Counted from the first letter of the stretch, positions 1 to 7,079 are shown. The stretch is 10,663 bases of DNA from Clostridia bacterium (GCA_017469605.1 JAFUGB010000096.1:1-10663), one strand, 5' to 3'. Notes: generated by a model from the sequence alone, not told the origin. Translations and numbers: made by a program.

Positions 1-1
1 C

Positions 2-394
2 CCGGATGGAATAGGTGCAGAAGGTCACCGCGTTTTCGCCATGGCCCCGCAAATCGTACAGGATCACATGAAAGCCCAGATCCAGATACATGCGAGTATA
101 TTTCAGCGAACCGATCCGGTTATCGGTATAACCGTGGGAGATCAGGATATACCGGTCCGTGGGGCGGGGATTTTGAATGTACTGCACATGCAGCATATAT
201 CCATCGTAGCTTTTGACGGAATAATTGGTCTTTTTTAGGCCGTCGTACCAGGATAGATCATAGTGTTCGGCCTGCCAGGCGCGGGCCTGCTCCAGCGTCT
301 GCCGCCGGATCCCCATGGAAAAGCGCGCCAGGAAGAAGCCCAGCGCCAAAAGCAGCACAGCCAGCACCGATAAAACAACCAGCGCGATCGCCAT
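2..394 (-). CDS. Alpha/beta hydrolase with N-terminal membrane anchor (partial, C-terminus outside window)
   Basis: The first 131 residues of a protein are visible; the rest runs off the low-coordinate edge. Residues 2-23 form a hydrophobic helix, probably a membrane anchor or uncleaved signal. From about residue 58 the alpha/beta-hydrolase fold begins: HGYTDN at 87-92 is the oxyanion-hole loop after the first core strand, and YDLRGHGEN at 113-121 is the usual second conserved block. The nucleophile elbow and the catalytic Asp and His would lie outside the window, so catalytic competence cannot be judged. The ATG at 394 follows a strong GGGAGG ribosome site. The gene starts 18 bases after the stop of the 45-residue membrane-protein ORF and is probably the next gene of the same operon. 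The family includes esterases, lipases and peptidases, so the substrate is unknown. Confidence 0.85.
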   Translation of the reverse strand, partial: MAIALVVLSVLAVLLLALGFFLARFSMGIRRQTLEQARAWQAEHYDLSWYDGLKKTNYSVKSYDGYMLHVQYIQNPRPTDRYILISHGYTDNRIGSLKYTRMYLDLGFHVILYDLRGHGENAVTFCTYSIR

Positions 395-412
395 TGTTTT
401 TCCTCCCTCTGA

Positions 413-550
413 TCATTCGTTTTCCCGCCGGTTGCCGTCCGCCTGCCGGCCCTGCCGCTGCCTGCGCTTCCACGCTTTATTGTAGAGATACAGCGCGTCA
501 AAGGGCCCCACAATCACCGAAATCAGCAAAACAATCACATACCAGGGCAT
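413..550 (-). CDS. Small single-pass membrane protein, 45 aa
   Basis: This short ORF encodes a protein starting MPWYVIVLLISVIVGPFDAL. Residues 3-22 are one hydrophobic helix. The remaining 23 residues are strongly basic and polar (KRRQRQ, RRENE), which by the positive-inside rule predicts a cytoplasmic tail. The ATG lies inside the 3' end of the SRAP gene (16-base overlap, different frame) and is preceded by AAGGA at a normal distance. The stop is 18 bases before the alpha/beta hydrolase start. The overlap, ribosome site and membrane composition favour a real gene over chance. I do not recognise a family. It may assist the adjacent membrane-anchored hydrolase, but that is inference from position only. 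Confidence 0.6.
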   Translation of the reverse strand: MPWYVIVLLISVIVGPFDALYLYNKAWKRRQRQGRQADGNRRENE

Positions 551-1149
551 ATAGATCCTTCTTCCATCCGGCATTCCATATCGGTTTCACACTGTTTCAA
601 AAGCGCGTCAGGATCCCCCTCTCCTGCCAGCCAGGCATCCCGCAAGCCCTCCGGCAGGATCACCGGCATGCGGGAATGAATAAACGCGATGCCCGGCGCG
701 GCTTCCCGGGTCAGGATGGACAGCACAGGCAGTTTGCTTCCCTCCTCATAGCGATAAATGGCTGCCAGGTATGCCTGGCCCGCCTGCCGGGGGCGGATGG
801 CGTATTTGAGCTTGCCTTTGGCACCGTCCAGCGCCTGCCACTCATCATACCAGCACATGGGAACCAGGCAGCGCCGCCTGCGCATGGCGTTTTCAAATTT
901 CTTCAGCGCCGTTTCACTGCGCACATTGATCAGCAGCCCCCTGCCGCCGGGGCGGGAAAATCCCCAGCGCATGGGATACGCGCCTTGCCCTTTTTTGCCC
1001 ACAGCCAGGGCAGCCACCACCTGGCCGGGAAACACTTCCCCTGCACCCAGGGTCTCCTGCCCGGTCAGCAGCCGCTGCCGCCGGCAAGCCTCCTGAATGA
1101 TGGCCGCCATCCATTCATTTTGAACATCCACATGAAACCGTCCGCACAT
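535..1149 (-). CDS. SRAP (SOS response-associated peptidase) family protein, HMCES/YedK type
   Basis: The 204-residue protein has the full SRAP plan. Cys2 is exposed after removal of Met1 (MCGRF); Asn75 lies in INVRSET, with Arg77 and Glu79 following; Glu103 lies in YDEW; His158 lies in IHSRMPVIL. In the characterised family (human HMCES, E. coli YedK) Cys2 forms a thiazolidine DNA-protein crosslink with abasic sites in single-stranded DNA, shielding them from cleavage and error-prone bypass, and the Asn, Glu and His residues assist. Length is typical for bacterial members. The block before the Glu reads VPMCWYDEW rather than the commoner VPADGFYEW type, but the Glu is kept. The start is fixed because Cys must be residue 2, and a purine-rich GGGGGATGGGA lies just upstream. 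The stop overlaps the next small ORF by 16 bases. I see no LexA-type operator near it. Confidence 0.93.
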   Translation of the reverse strand: MCGRFHVDVQNEWMAAIIQEACRRQRLLTGQETLGAGEVFPGQVVAALAVGKKGQGAYPMRWGFSRPGGRGLLINVRSETALKKFENAMRRRRCLVPMCWYDEWQALDGAKGKLKYAIRPRQAGQAYLAAIYRYEEGSKLPVLSILTREAAPGIAFIHSRMPVILPEGLRDAWLAGEGDPDALLKQCETDMECRMEEGSICPGM

Positions 1150-1185
1150 ATCCCATCCCCCTGTCAGCCTATGCTTTCCGGCTTT

Positions 1186-1998
1186 TCATCCCCTGTATCT
1201 CAGCTGCCAGAAGGCCACGGCGGCCGCTGCGGCCACGTTCAGAGAGTCGATGCCCTCCGCCATGGGAATCCTGGCGATATAGTCGCACTGGCTGATGGCC
1301 TGGTCGGTCAGGCCGGTATCCTCGGTACCCAGGTAAATGGCCAGCTTGGGAATCGCCGGCAGCCGGGAATCATCCAGCGTCAGGCAGTCGTCCCGCAGAG
1401 CCAGGCCCACCGTTTGAAAGCCATTATCCTTGAGCCAGGGAAAGCCCAATTCGTTTCCCGTCCGGGCCCAGGGCACGGTAAACACCGCGCCCATGCACAC
1501 CCGCACCGCCCGGCGATGCAGCGGATCACAGCAGTTGGGCGTAAGCAGAATGGCATCAGCCCCCAGGGCGGCGGCGGAGCGGAAGATGGCCCCCACATTA
1601 GAGGGCTCGGTAATGCCCTCCAGCACAGCCACCCGGCGGGCCGTTTGCAGGATGGGGCCCATAAGCCGCGGCGCCGGGCGGCGCATGGCGCAAAGCACCC
1701 AGGAGCGCTGCAGCTTAAAGCCGGTCAGCGTGGAAAGCAGCCCGTCATCCGCCGTGTATACGGGGATTCCCGGGCAACGGCTGATGATTTCAGCGCCCAG
1801 GCCGTCAATGAATTTGCGGCGCATCAACAGCGATACCGGCTCATAGCCCGCATCCAGCGCCGTATGCACCACCTTGGGCCCTTCCGCGATGAAGATGCCC
1901 TTTTCCGGCTCCTGCTTGCTGCGCAGCTGGGCATCGGTCAGATGGTAAAACAGGCCCGCTCCCGGCGCGGCAAGATCAGTCAGTTCAATCACCTGCAT
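1186..1998 (-). CDS. SpoU/TrmH-family RNA 2'-O-ribose methyltransferase
   Basis: The 270-residue protein is a SPOUT-class methyltransferase. Residues 1-110 resemble the SpoU substrate-binding domain (GIFIAEGPKVV at 34-44). The C-terminal knot domain carries three motifs: EPSNVGAIFRSAAALGADAI (131-150, with Asn134 and Arg140), LGTEDTGL (223-230) and IPMAEGIDSLNVAAAAAV (244-261, with Ser252 and Asn254). Such enzymes use S-adenosylmethionine to methylate a ribose 2'-hydroxyl in rRNA or tRNA; the exact nucleotide cannot be read from sequence. I take the ATG at 1998 as start. It is preceded by GGAGAG, and the N-terminus then matches the family; in-frame extension upstream would only add sequence antisense-like in composition inside the U32 gene. 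It overlaps the 3' end of the U32 gene by 14 bases, which suggests translational coupling. Confidence 0.93.
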   Translation of the reverse strand: MQVIELTDLAAPGAGLFYHLTDAQLRSKQEPEKGIFIAEGPKVVHTALDAGYEPVSLLMRRKFIDGLGAEIISRCPGIPVYTADDGLLSTLTGFKLQRSWVLCAMRRPAPRLMGPILQTARRVAVLEGITEPSNVGAIFRSAAALGADAILLTPNCCDPLHRRAVRVCMGAVFTVPWARTGNELGFPWLKDNGFQTVGLALRDDCLTLDDSRLPAIPKLAIYLGTEDTGLTDQAISQCDYIARIPMAEGIDSLNVAAAAAVAFWQLRYRG

Positions 1999-3235
1999 AG
2001 GTTTTCTCTCCTGTATCCTGGCGGTGGTTGCGATTGGGACCCCGCAGGTAATCGCCGCATCCGGCTTCAAAGCCCACCGGCACCAGCACGCGCTGGCCTG
2101 CCACCGAAACAAACGCAACGGATTCCCCGGTATCCTGCCGGAGGATCCGTTTCACGGTAAAGGAACGGACCCCCTGGGGCGTCAGCACCTCCAGCCTGTC
2201 CCCCACGTGAAAGCGGTTTTTTACCTCAATCTCCAGGCAATGATCGCGCATGCCCAGGACGCGGCCGGTAAATTCCATGGATTGCCTGAACCCGTCAGCC
2301 CCCGAAGCGGGATGCGGCGCGCCGAAATAAAAGCCGGTATTGCTGTCCCGATGGCTCACCTTGCGCAGCTCCTGCTGCAGGCACGGCAGCGCGGCCCGGT
2401 AGGCTTCCTCGCTTTCCTCCAGCAAATCCAGCGCCTGTCGGTATACCTGGGTGACGCCCGCCACATAATAGCCGGTTTTCATGCGGCCTTCAATTTTAAC
2501 CGAGGCAACGCCCGCATCCCGCATTTCGGGCAGGTGGGGCAGCATATTCAGATCATACGCCGAAAAGATATAGGTTCCCCGCTCGTCTTCGATCACGGGC
2601 ATGGGTTCGTTGGGCCGCTTGGTCTCAAGCACGGTATACTGCCAGCGGCAGGGTTGGGCGCACGCGCCCCGGTTGCCGCCCCGGTCCGCCAAATGATCGC
2701 TGAGCATGCAGCGGCCAGAATGGGCCATACACATGGCGCCGTGGACAAACGCCTCCAGCTGAACGCCCTCCGGCAGCCTTTGGCGCAGAGCGGCGATCCG
2801 CGCCAGCGACAGCTCCCGGCTAAGCACAATGCGCTCCGCGCCCAGGTCGATAAACACCTGCGCCGCCGCCGCGTTCATCACATTGGCCTGGGTGCTCACA
2901 TGCAGCGCCAGGCCGGGAACGCAGCGTCGCAGCAGGGCAAAAGCGCCCAGGTCGCTGACGATGGCAGCGTCAATTCCCAATTCCGCGGCCCTTGCGGCAT
3001 CGGCGGCCAGGTCCTCCATTTCATCATCATAGGGAAGGATATTAAGCGTCAGGTAAAATTTCCTGCCCGCGCCGCGAACGACGCGCAGCGCTTCTTCCAA
3101 TTCTGTCCAATCAAAGTTTCCGGCTTTTGCCCGCAGGCCAAAGCGATTGAGCCCGCCGTATACGGCATCGGCGCCGAAGCGCACCGCCGCCTTCAGCTGC
3201 TCCATCCCGCCGGCCGGGGCCAGCAATTCCATCAT
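1985..3235 (-). CDS. U32 peptidase-family protein, probable tRNA wobble-uridine hydroxylation protein (TrhP type)
   Basis: This 416-residue protein begins MMELLAPAGGMEQLKAAV, the standard start of U32 proteins. The U32 signature spans residues 161-179 (EAFVHGAMCMAHSGRCMLS), and Cys169, Cys176, Cys192 and Cys196 match the four cysteines thought to hold an iron-sulfur cluster. Members of this group (E. coli TrhP/YegQ; B. subtilis YrrN and YrrO) are needed for prephenate-dependent 5-hydroxyuridine formation at tRNA position 34; related RlhA hydroxylates 23S rRNA. True protease activity is doubtful for the group. Context supports a tRNA role: the B. subtilis homologues follow mltG (yrrL), as here, where the start is 5 bases after the mltG stop. 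An AGGAG lies 13 bases upstream of the ATG at 3235, slightly far. A GTG at 3277 is in frame but lies inside mltG. Unlike B. subtilis, only one copy is present and no TrmR-like gene lies between. Confidence 0.9.
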   Translation of the reverse strand: MMELLAPAGGMEQLKAAVRFGADAVYGGLNRFGLRAKAGNFDWTELEEALRVVRGAGRKFYLTLNILPYDDEMEDLAADAARAAELGIDAAIVSDLGAFALLRRCVPGLALHVSTQANVMNAAAAQVFIDLGAERIVLSRELSLARIAALRQRLPEGVQLEAFVHGAMCMAHSGRCMLSDHLADRGGNRGACAQPCRWQYTVLETKRPNEPMPVIEDERGTYIFSAYDLNMLPHLPEMRDAGVASVKIEGRMKTGYYVAGVTQVYRQALDLLEESEEAYRAALPCLQQELRKVSHRDSNTGFYFGAPHPASGADGFRQSMEFTGRVLGMRDHCLEIEVKNRFHVGDRLEVLTPQGVRSFTVKRILRQDTGESVAFVSVAGQRVLVPVGFEAGCGDYLRGPNRNHRQDTGEKTYAGD

Positions 3236-3240
3236 ATGCT

Positions 3241-4443
3241 TTACCGCGCTCCTGTCTTTTGATCGTATGCCTGCCACAAGGGGGCGTAAATTTTCACAGC
3301 CGCTTCATGCTCCTCCAGCGTCCTTGAAAAGTACAGTTCGCCGGTAGCGGGATCCTTGGAGCAGAAGTACAGATAATTCTGCGCCGTAAAATCGGCATCG
3401 GGATAAAGCGCTGCCTCGATGGCCGCCGGCGAGGGATTGCAGATGGGGCCCAGGGGCAGGCCGGTAACGCGGTAGGTATTATAGGGCGAGGACACCGCCA
3501 GATCGTCATTGGTCAGGCTCATGCGGGTGGTGCCGGTCACATACTTGACCGTTACATCGCTTCCCAGAGCCATGCCGATCCGCAGGCGATTATGGAACAC
3601 GGCCGATACCCTGGCAAAATCGGACTGCTTGGCCTCTTTTTCAATCATGGAAGCCAGGGTGATCACCTGGTCCATGGTCATGCCCAGCACATCCGCCCGG
3701 TCGTGCCATTCATCCTTAAACACCGCCTCGGTCTGGGCCAGGAGCTTTTTGACGATCTCCTCCACCGTTGCGCTGGTGTAAATTTCGTAAGTATTGGGGG
3801 CCAAATATCCTTCCAACGCATACAGGCGGTCCGAAGCGTTGGCGCTGGCGCGCACATCGGCAATATAATAATACTGGGCAAATTTTTCCCCTGTGCGGCA
3901 CAGGCTGAGGAAGACCTCGGGATCGGCAATCACGTTTTCCCGGGCCAGGTAGGCGGCGATGTTCTCCACCGTCCAGCCCTCAATGATGGTAATATCCCGC
4001 ACCAGCGGCGTGCCGTCGCCCGCCGTTAAACGCTCGGCAATCTCCCGCATGGTCATGCTCCGGTTCAGCTGGTAGGTGCCGGACTGGATCTTTTGGCCGA
4101 AGCCCAAAAAATCGGCGTAATACTTGAAAACCGACCGATTGCGCACCAACCCCGCGGCCTCCAGGTTATTCGCTACCCTTGTCAGGCTGCTGCCGCTTTT
4201 GACCTCAAAAACCACGCTGTCGGTATTGCCCGGGTCCATGGGCGCCACAAAACGCCGGTCAATATAGTGCCAGCCCACGGTCAGCAGGCCGGCCACAATG
4301 ACGATCACGCACAGGAAGATCAGCACCGGCCGGAGAATATTCCACAGCCAGCTGTACCAATACAGGCCATATTTTCGCTCATCCCGCAGGCGCTCATAGC
4401 TGTAGTCGTCCGGGGAGGACCGGTAACGTTTTTTTCTTTTCAA
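3241..4443 (-). CDS. mltG: Endolytic murein transglycosylase MltG (YceG-like)
   Basis: The 400-residue protein cuts nascent glycan strands during peptidoglycan synthesis, probably setting strand length, at the outer face of the membrane. Residues 1-36 are basic and cytoplasmic, 37-57 form one transmembrane helix, 75-145 are a LysM-like lobe, and 150-385 are the YceG catalytic domain. Visible landmarks are LEGYLAPNTYEI (210-221), ASMIEKEA (264-271) whose Glu268 matches the catalytic Glu of E. coli MltG, and SSPYNTYRVTGLPLGPICNP (318-337), a family hallmark. The usual QSDPTV stretch reads GSDVTV (294-299). The start is a TTG overlapping the TGA of the ASCH gene, with a perfect AAGGAGG four bases upstream; the next in-frame ATG would delete the membrane helix. 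The stop lies 5 bases before the U32 gene. Confidence 0.95.
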   Translation of the reverse strand: MKRKKRYRSSPDDYSYERLRDERKYGLYWYSWLWNILRPVLIFLCVIVIVAGLLTVGWHYIDRRFVAPMDPGNTDSVVFEVKSGSSLTRVANNLEAAGLVRNRSVFKYYADFLGFGQKIQSGTYQLNRSMTMREIAERLTAGDGTPLVRDITIIEGWTVENIAAYLARENVIADPEVFLSLCRTGEKFAQYYYIADVRASANASDRLYALEGYLAPNTYEIYTSATVEEIVKKLLAQTEAVFKDEWHDRADVLGMTMDQVITLASMIEKEAKQSDFARVSAVFHNRLRIGMALGSDVTVKYVTGTTRMSLTNDDLAVSSPYNTYRVTGLPLGPICNPSPAAIEAALYPDADFTAQNYLYFCSKDPATGELYFSRTLEEHEAAVKIYAPLWQAYDQKTGAR

Positions 4444-4874
4444 GCTTCCTCCTTGGGATATACCTTTTCAAATTCTTCGCAGACAACCGGCATTTTCTCA
4501 TCAAAAACAAGGTGGACGGACTGCATTTCCCGGCTGAAAAAAGCGCGATGGACCTGCCGCCAATAGTCCAGAGACAAATCGCCTTCCCCCTCCCGTCGGG
4601 CATGGTATGCCGTAACCTGATCAAAGGGCACAATACGCACCCGCGTATTCCGGATAACGCATACCGCGTTATCCTGCGAATCCATCACCACGCTGTATTC
4701 CCCTTCTTTTGGCAAAGGCTCTCCCTCCATGGCGTACACCGGATACGCCGAGGAGGTCGCCGTCTTCCTGCTCGCCTTTACCAGAGCTGCCAGGCCATCC
4801 GGGTCCTCGCCAAAGCACCAGGCGCCATATTTCCCCGTGCCGCCATACAGCTTCCACATTTCCGCCGCGTTCAT
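4440..4874 (-). CDS. ASCH-domain protein
   Basis: This 144-residue protein looks like a single ASCH domain, a PUA-like fold that binds RNA or nucleosides. Diagnostic features are YGAWCFGEDPDGLAALVKAS (16-35) followed by RKTATSS (36-42), then a beta-rich core with VCVIRNTRVRIVPFDQVTAY (71-90) and a SLDYWRQVHRAFF helix (101-113). Characterised members include the N4-acetylcytidine amidohydrolase YqfB, which uses a Lys, Thr and Glu, and an RNase from Zymomonas; Lys37 and Thr38 or Thr40 are possible equivalents here, but I cannot align the Glu with confidence. The ATG at 4874 is chosen because GAGGAAG lies at correct spacing and only 7 bases separate it from the previous stop. A longer in-frame reading would overlap ylbF. 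The 3' end overlaps mltG. The activity is not assignable; RNA-related function is the best guess. Confidence 0.82.
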   Translation of the reverse strand: MNAAEMWKLYGGTGKYGAWCFGEDPDGLAALVKASRKTATSSAYPVYAMEGEPLPKEGEYSVVMDSQDNAVCVIRNTRVRIVPFDQVTAYHARREGEGDLSLDYWRQVHRAFFSREMQSVHLVFDEKMPVVCEEFEKVYPKEEA

Positions 4875-4881
4875 ATCTTCC

Positions 4882-5229
4882 TCACATACCGGGCATTTCC
4901 ATATCCAGCCCGGCGGCATCGCTCAGCGTTTTATACACATCGGCCATCATCTGCTGGACGCGCATTTCACAGAGCAAAAATTGGGAGGTCACCGGCTGGG
5001 CAAACAGCAGCGCGCCGATCTGCTGGAAACGCTGGGCGTCGCCATCGGCCGTGGACGCGCCGCTCATGGCCGCCAGCTGCAATTGCATTTGCAGCTTTTT
5101 ATATTCCCTGATCAGGGCGCGGTTGGTTTCATTGCCGTCGATCTCTTCCTTCAGCTGCCGGTACTCGCGGCAGGAATCGCTTTCGCGAATCGCCCGGGCC
5201 AGCGCGTTCATTTCATCGTATACCTGCAT
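4882..5229 (-). CDS. YlbF/YmcA-family protein
   Basis: The 115-residue protein is nearly all alpha-helical and matches the YlbF family (former DUF964): an N-terminal helix (MQVYDEMNALARAIRESDSC), a central QLKEEIDGNETNRALIREYK segment (25-44), a helix rich in Gln and Leu (45-53), and a C-terminal helix 80-105. In B. subtilis YlbF, YmcA and YaaT form an iron-sulfur-containing complex that steers RNase Y towards certain mRNAs and affects sporulation, competence and biofilm formation. No YmcA or YaaT partner is in the window. Start at the ATG at 5229 is supported by AAGGGG six bases upstream; an earlier in-frame ATG at 5253 lacks such support. It follows the RNase J gene across a hairpin and precedes the ASCH gene by 7 bases. 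It has only two cysteines (20 and 87), so cluster binding is uncertain. Confidence 0.85.
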   Translation of the reverse strand: MQVYDEMNALARAIRESDSCREYRQLKEEIDGNETNRALIREYKKLQMQLQLAAMSGASTADGDAQRFQQIGALLFAQPVTSQFLLCEMRVQQMMADVYKTLSDAAGLDMEMPGM

Positions 5230-5262
5230 TGTATCCCCTTTCCGCGCGTTCATGCATACAGC

Positions 5263-5290
5263 AAAACGGCGGCCAGTTACCTGGCCGCCC
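5263..5290 (-). terminator. Intrinsic terminator-like hairpin after the RNase J gene
   Basis: On the minus strand the arms GGCGGCCAG and CTGGCCGCC form a perfect 9-base-pair, GC-rich stem with loop GTAA, followed by GTTTTG. It starts 15 bases after the RNase J stop. The T tract is only four bases, so termination may be partial, letting some transcript run into the YlbF-family gene 33 bases further on. Confidence 0.7.
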
Positions 5291-5292
5291 TT

Positions 5293-5321
5293 AGTATACC
5301 ATATTTATCCCAAATCCACAA
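5293..5321 (-). promoter_or_regulatory. Candidate sigma-A-type promoter with extended -10 for the ylbF operon
   Basis: On the minus strand, TTGTGG (5316-5321) is followed after exactly 17 bases by TATACT (5293-5298). The bases just before the -10 read TGG, giving an extended -10 TGnTATACT. It overlaps the end of the RNase J gene. The -10 matches consensus at five of six positions, the -35 only at three. Transcription would begin near 5286-5288, at the first arm of the hairpin 5268-5289, so the hairpin would form the very 5' end of the ylbF mRNA. This rests on sequence match alone. Confidence 0.4.
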
Positions 5322-6969
5322 TCACGGGAAGGATCATGGGATTGCGTTTGATCTTTTCAAAGATATAATGATGCAGCTCATCCTTGATGCGGGTTTTGAT
5401 GCTGGGCCAATCGCTGCCTTCAATGCGGCCGTAGCTGGCGATGATATTGCGCACATTTCCGCGGATCCCTTCAATGAGGTCTTCGTTTTCACGCACGTAC
5501 ACAAAGCCGCGGCTGATCACATCGGGCCCGGACACCAGCACGCAGTTGGTGCGGTCAAAGGCCATGGCCACGATGATCAGGCCATCCTGGCTGAGATGCT
5601 TGCGGTCGCGCAGCACCACATTGCCCACATCTCCGATGCCCAGGCCGTCCACCAGCACGGTGCCCGTGGGCACCTCGCCGGCAATGCTCACGCTGTCTGG
5701 GCCCAGCTCGATCACCTGGCCATTTTCCGGCAGGATGATATTCTGCCGGGGCATGCCCATGCTTTCGGCCATTTCGCCATGCTGCCACAGCATGCGGTAT
5801 TCGCCGTGAACGGGAATAAAATACTTGGGATGGACCAGAGCATGGAACAGCTTGATCTCCTCCTGGCAGGCGTGGCCGGATACGTGCACCGCGGCCATGG
5901 CATCATAGATCACATCGGCGCCGCAGCGGTACAGCTGGTTGATCACCCGGGAAACAAAGATTTCGTTGCCGGGAATGGCCGACGCGCTGATAATCACCTT
6001 GTCCGAGGGCTTGATCTGCAATTTGCGGTGCTCGGAAAAAGCCATGCGGGTCAGGCCGGCCAGCGGTTCGCCCTGGCTGCCGGTGGTCAGGATCACCAGC
6101 TCGTCGTCCCGGAACCTGTCCAGATCGTCCAGCTCCAGCAGATAGCCCTCCGGCACATGCAGTTCGCCCAGCTCCATGGCCACCTGGGATACGTTTACCA
6201 TGCTGCGGCCCACAAAGCATACCTTGCGGTTAAAGCGCACAGCACAGTCCACCACCTGCTGGAGCCTGCCCACGTTACTGGAGAACATGGCAATGATCAC
6301 GCGGCCCTGGGCGTTGGTCATCTGGGCCTTGAAGGTATCGCCAATCTTGCACTCGCTCATGGTGTAGCCCGGGCGTTCCACATTGGTGCTCTCGCATAAG
6401 AGCGCCAGCACACCGCTGTTCCCCAGAGCGGCCAGGGTATGCAAATCGGTCATTTCGCCGTCAATGGGCGTAAAATCGATCTTGAAGTCGCCCGAGCACA
6501 CCACCGTGCCCACAGGGCAGGTGATGGCCAGCGCAAAAGCGCCGGGGATGGAGTGCGTTACCTTGATGAAGCGCACCGTGAAGCAGCCCAGCTTGATCAC
6601 CTGCCGGGGCTGCACGGTATTGAGGGTCACGCCGGTGACATGGTGCTCCTTGAGCTTGTTCTCTATGAGCGCCATGGTGAGCCTGCTGCCATAGAGCGGC
6701 GCGGGCACCTGGGACGCCACATAGGGAATGGCGCCGATATGATCCTCATGGCCGTGGGTGAACACGTAGCCGCGCACCCGATCCTTATTGGCCACCAGGT
6801 AGCTGGCATCGGGAATCACCAGGTCGATGCCCAGCATATCGTCCTTGGGAAACATGGAACCGCAATCCACCACAATGATGTCCTTGTCATACTCGAACAC
6901 CGTGATGTTTTTGCCAAATTCATCTATGCCGCCCAAGGGAATAATCCGAAGTTTTGGATGATTTACCAT
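5305..6969 (-). CDS. rnj: Ribonuclease J
   Basis: The 554-residue protein is a metallo-beta-lactamase/beta-CASP nuclease. THGHEDHIG at 71-79 holds the zinc ligands His72, His74, Asp76 and His77. THSIPGA (138-144), SGDFKID (159-165, Asp161) and PVHGEYRM (386-393, His388) complete the metal site; VSGHA (363-367) lies in the beta-CASP C-terminal motif. RNase J acts as a 5'-to-3' exonuclease on 5'-monophosphate RNA and as an endonuclease, in mRNA turnover and rRNA maturation in the cytoplasm. Length and start match RNase J1 of B. subtilis (about 555 residues). The ATG at 6969 is preceded by AAGGA. Whether the genome holds a second copy (J2) cannot be seen, so I give the generic symbol. The gene has a long structured upstream gap and a terminator-like hairpin behind it, so it is probably its own transcription unit. 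Confidence 0.97.
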   Translation of the reverse strand: MVNHPKLRIIPLGGIDEFGKNITVFEYDKDIIVVDCGSMFPKDDMLGIDLVIPDASYLVANKDRVRGYVFTHGHEDHIGAIPYVASQVPAPLYGSRLTMALIENKLKEHHVTGVTLNTVQPRQVIKLGCFTVRFIKVTHSIPGAFALAITCPVGTVVCSGDFKIDFTPIDGEMTDLHTLAALGNSGVLALLCESTNVERPGYTMSECKIGDTFKAQMTNAQGRVIIAMFSSNVGRLQQVVDCAVRFNRKVCFVGRSMVNVSQVAMELGELHVPEGYLLELDDLDRFRDDELVILTTGSQGEPLAGLTRMAFSEHRKLQIKPSDKVIISASAIPGNEIFVSRVINQLYRCGADVIYDAMAAVHVSGHACQEEIKLFHALVHPKYFIPVHGEYRMLWQHGEMAESMGMPRQNIILPENGQVIELGPDSVSIAGEVPTGTVLVDGLGIGDVGNVVLRDRKHLSQDGLIIVAMAFDRTNCVLVSGPDVISRGFVYVRENEDLIEGIRGNVRNIIASYGRIEGSDWPSIKTRIKDELHHYIFEKIKRNPMILPVIVDLG

Positions 6970-7028
6970 ACGTTCCTTCTTTCCTTGAGTTCCTGCCTGA
7001 TTTCAGGGCGGTATAAAAAATATATAAT

Positions 7029-7079
7029 GCTTTAAGCCCCAGGTTGTTGCCCCCTGAAGCTTTTCAACCTGAATAAAGC
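7029..7079 (-). repeat. Nested inverted repeat in the leader of the RNase J gene
   Basis: On the minus strand GCTTTA (7074-7079) pairs with TAAAGC (7029-7034), and inside these CAGGTTG (7065-7071) pairs with CAACCTG (7040-7046). The two stems total 13 base pairs, separated by an internal loop of 2 and 5 bases, with an 18-base apical loop containing AAGCTTCAGGGGG. A T-rich stretch (TATATATTTTTTAT) follows from the base of the stem towards the gene. The element lies about 60 to 110 bases upstream of the RNase J ATG. It could be an attenuator or a site for autoregulation; no known riboswitch class is recognised. Confidence 0.5.

Noticed and set aside
1150..1185. Terminator between the SpoU gene and the SRAP gene
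   Set aside because: Only a four to five pair AGCC/GGCT stem with a ten-base loop and no T tract is visible.
1999..2118. N-terminal extension of the SpoU methyltransferase
   Set aside because: The extra 40 residues lie inside the U32 coding region and look like an off-frame reading of it. The ATG at 1998 has its own ribosome site.
394..2160. Long open frame on the plus strand (588 codons)
   Set aside because: It lies antisense to four well-supported genes, has low-complexity composition rich in Gln, His, Pro and Arg, and resembles no family. It is a by-product of GC-rich third positions on the other strand.
2024..3262. Plus-strand open frame of 412 codons
   Set aside because: It is entirely antisense to the U32 gene, which has a clear signature and four conserved cysteines.
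3236..3277. GTG start giving 14 extra residues to the U32 protein
   Set aside because: It overlaps the end of mltG, and the family normally begins directly with the ELLAPAGG block.
4729..6399. Long open frame on the plus strand (556 codons)
   Set aside because: It is antisense to RNase J, the YlbF-family gene and the ASCH gene, with a His- and Ala-rich composition typical of a shadow frame.
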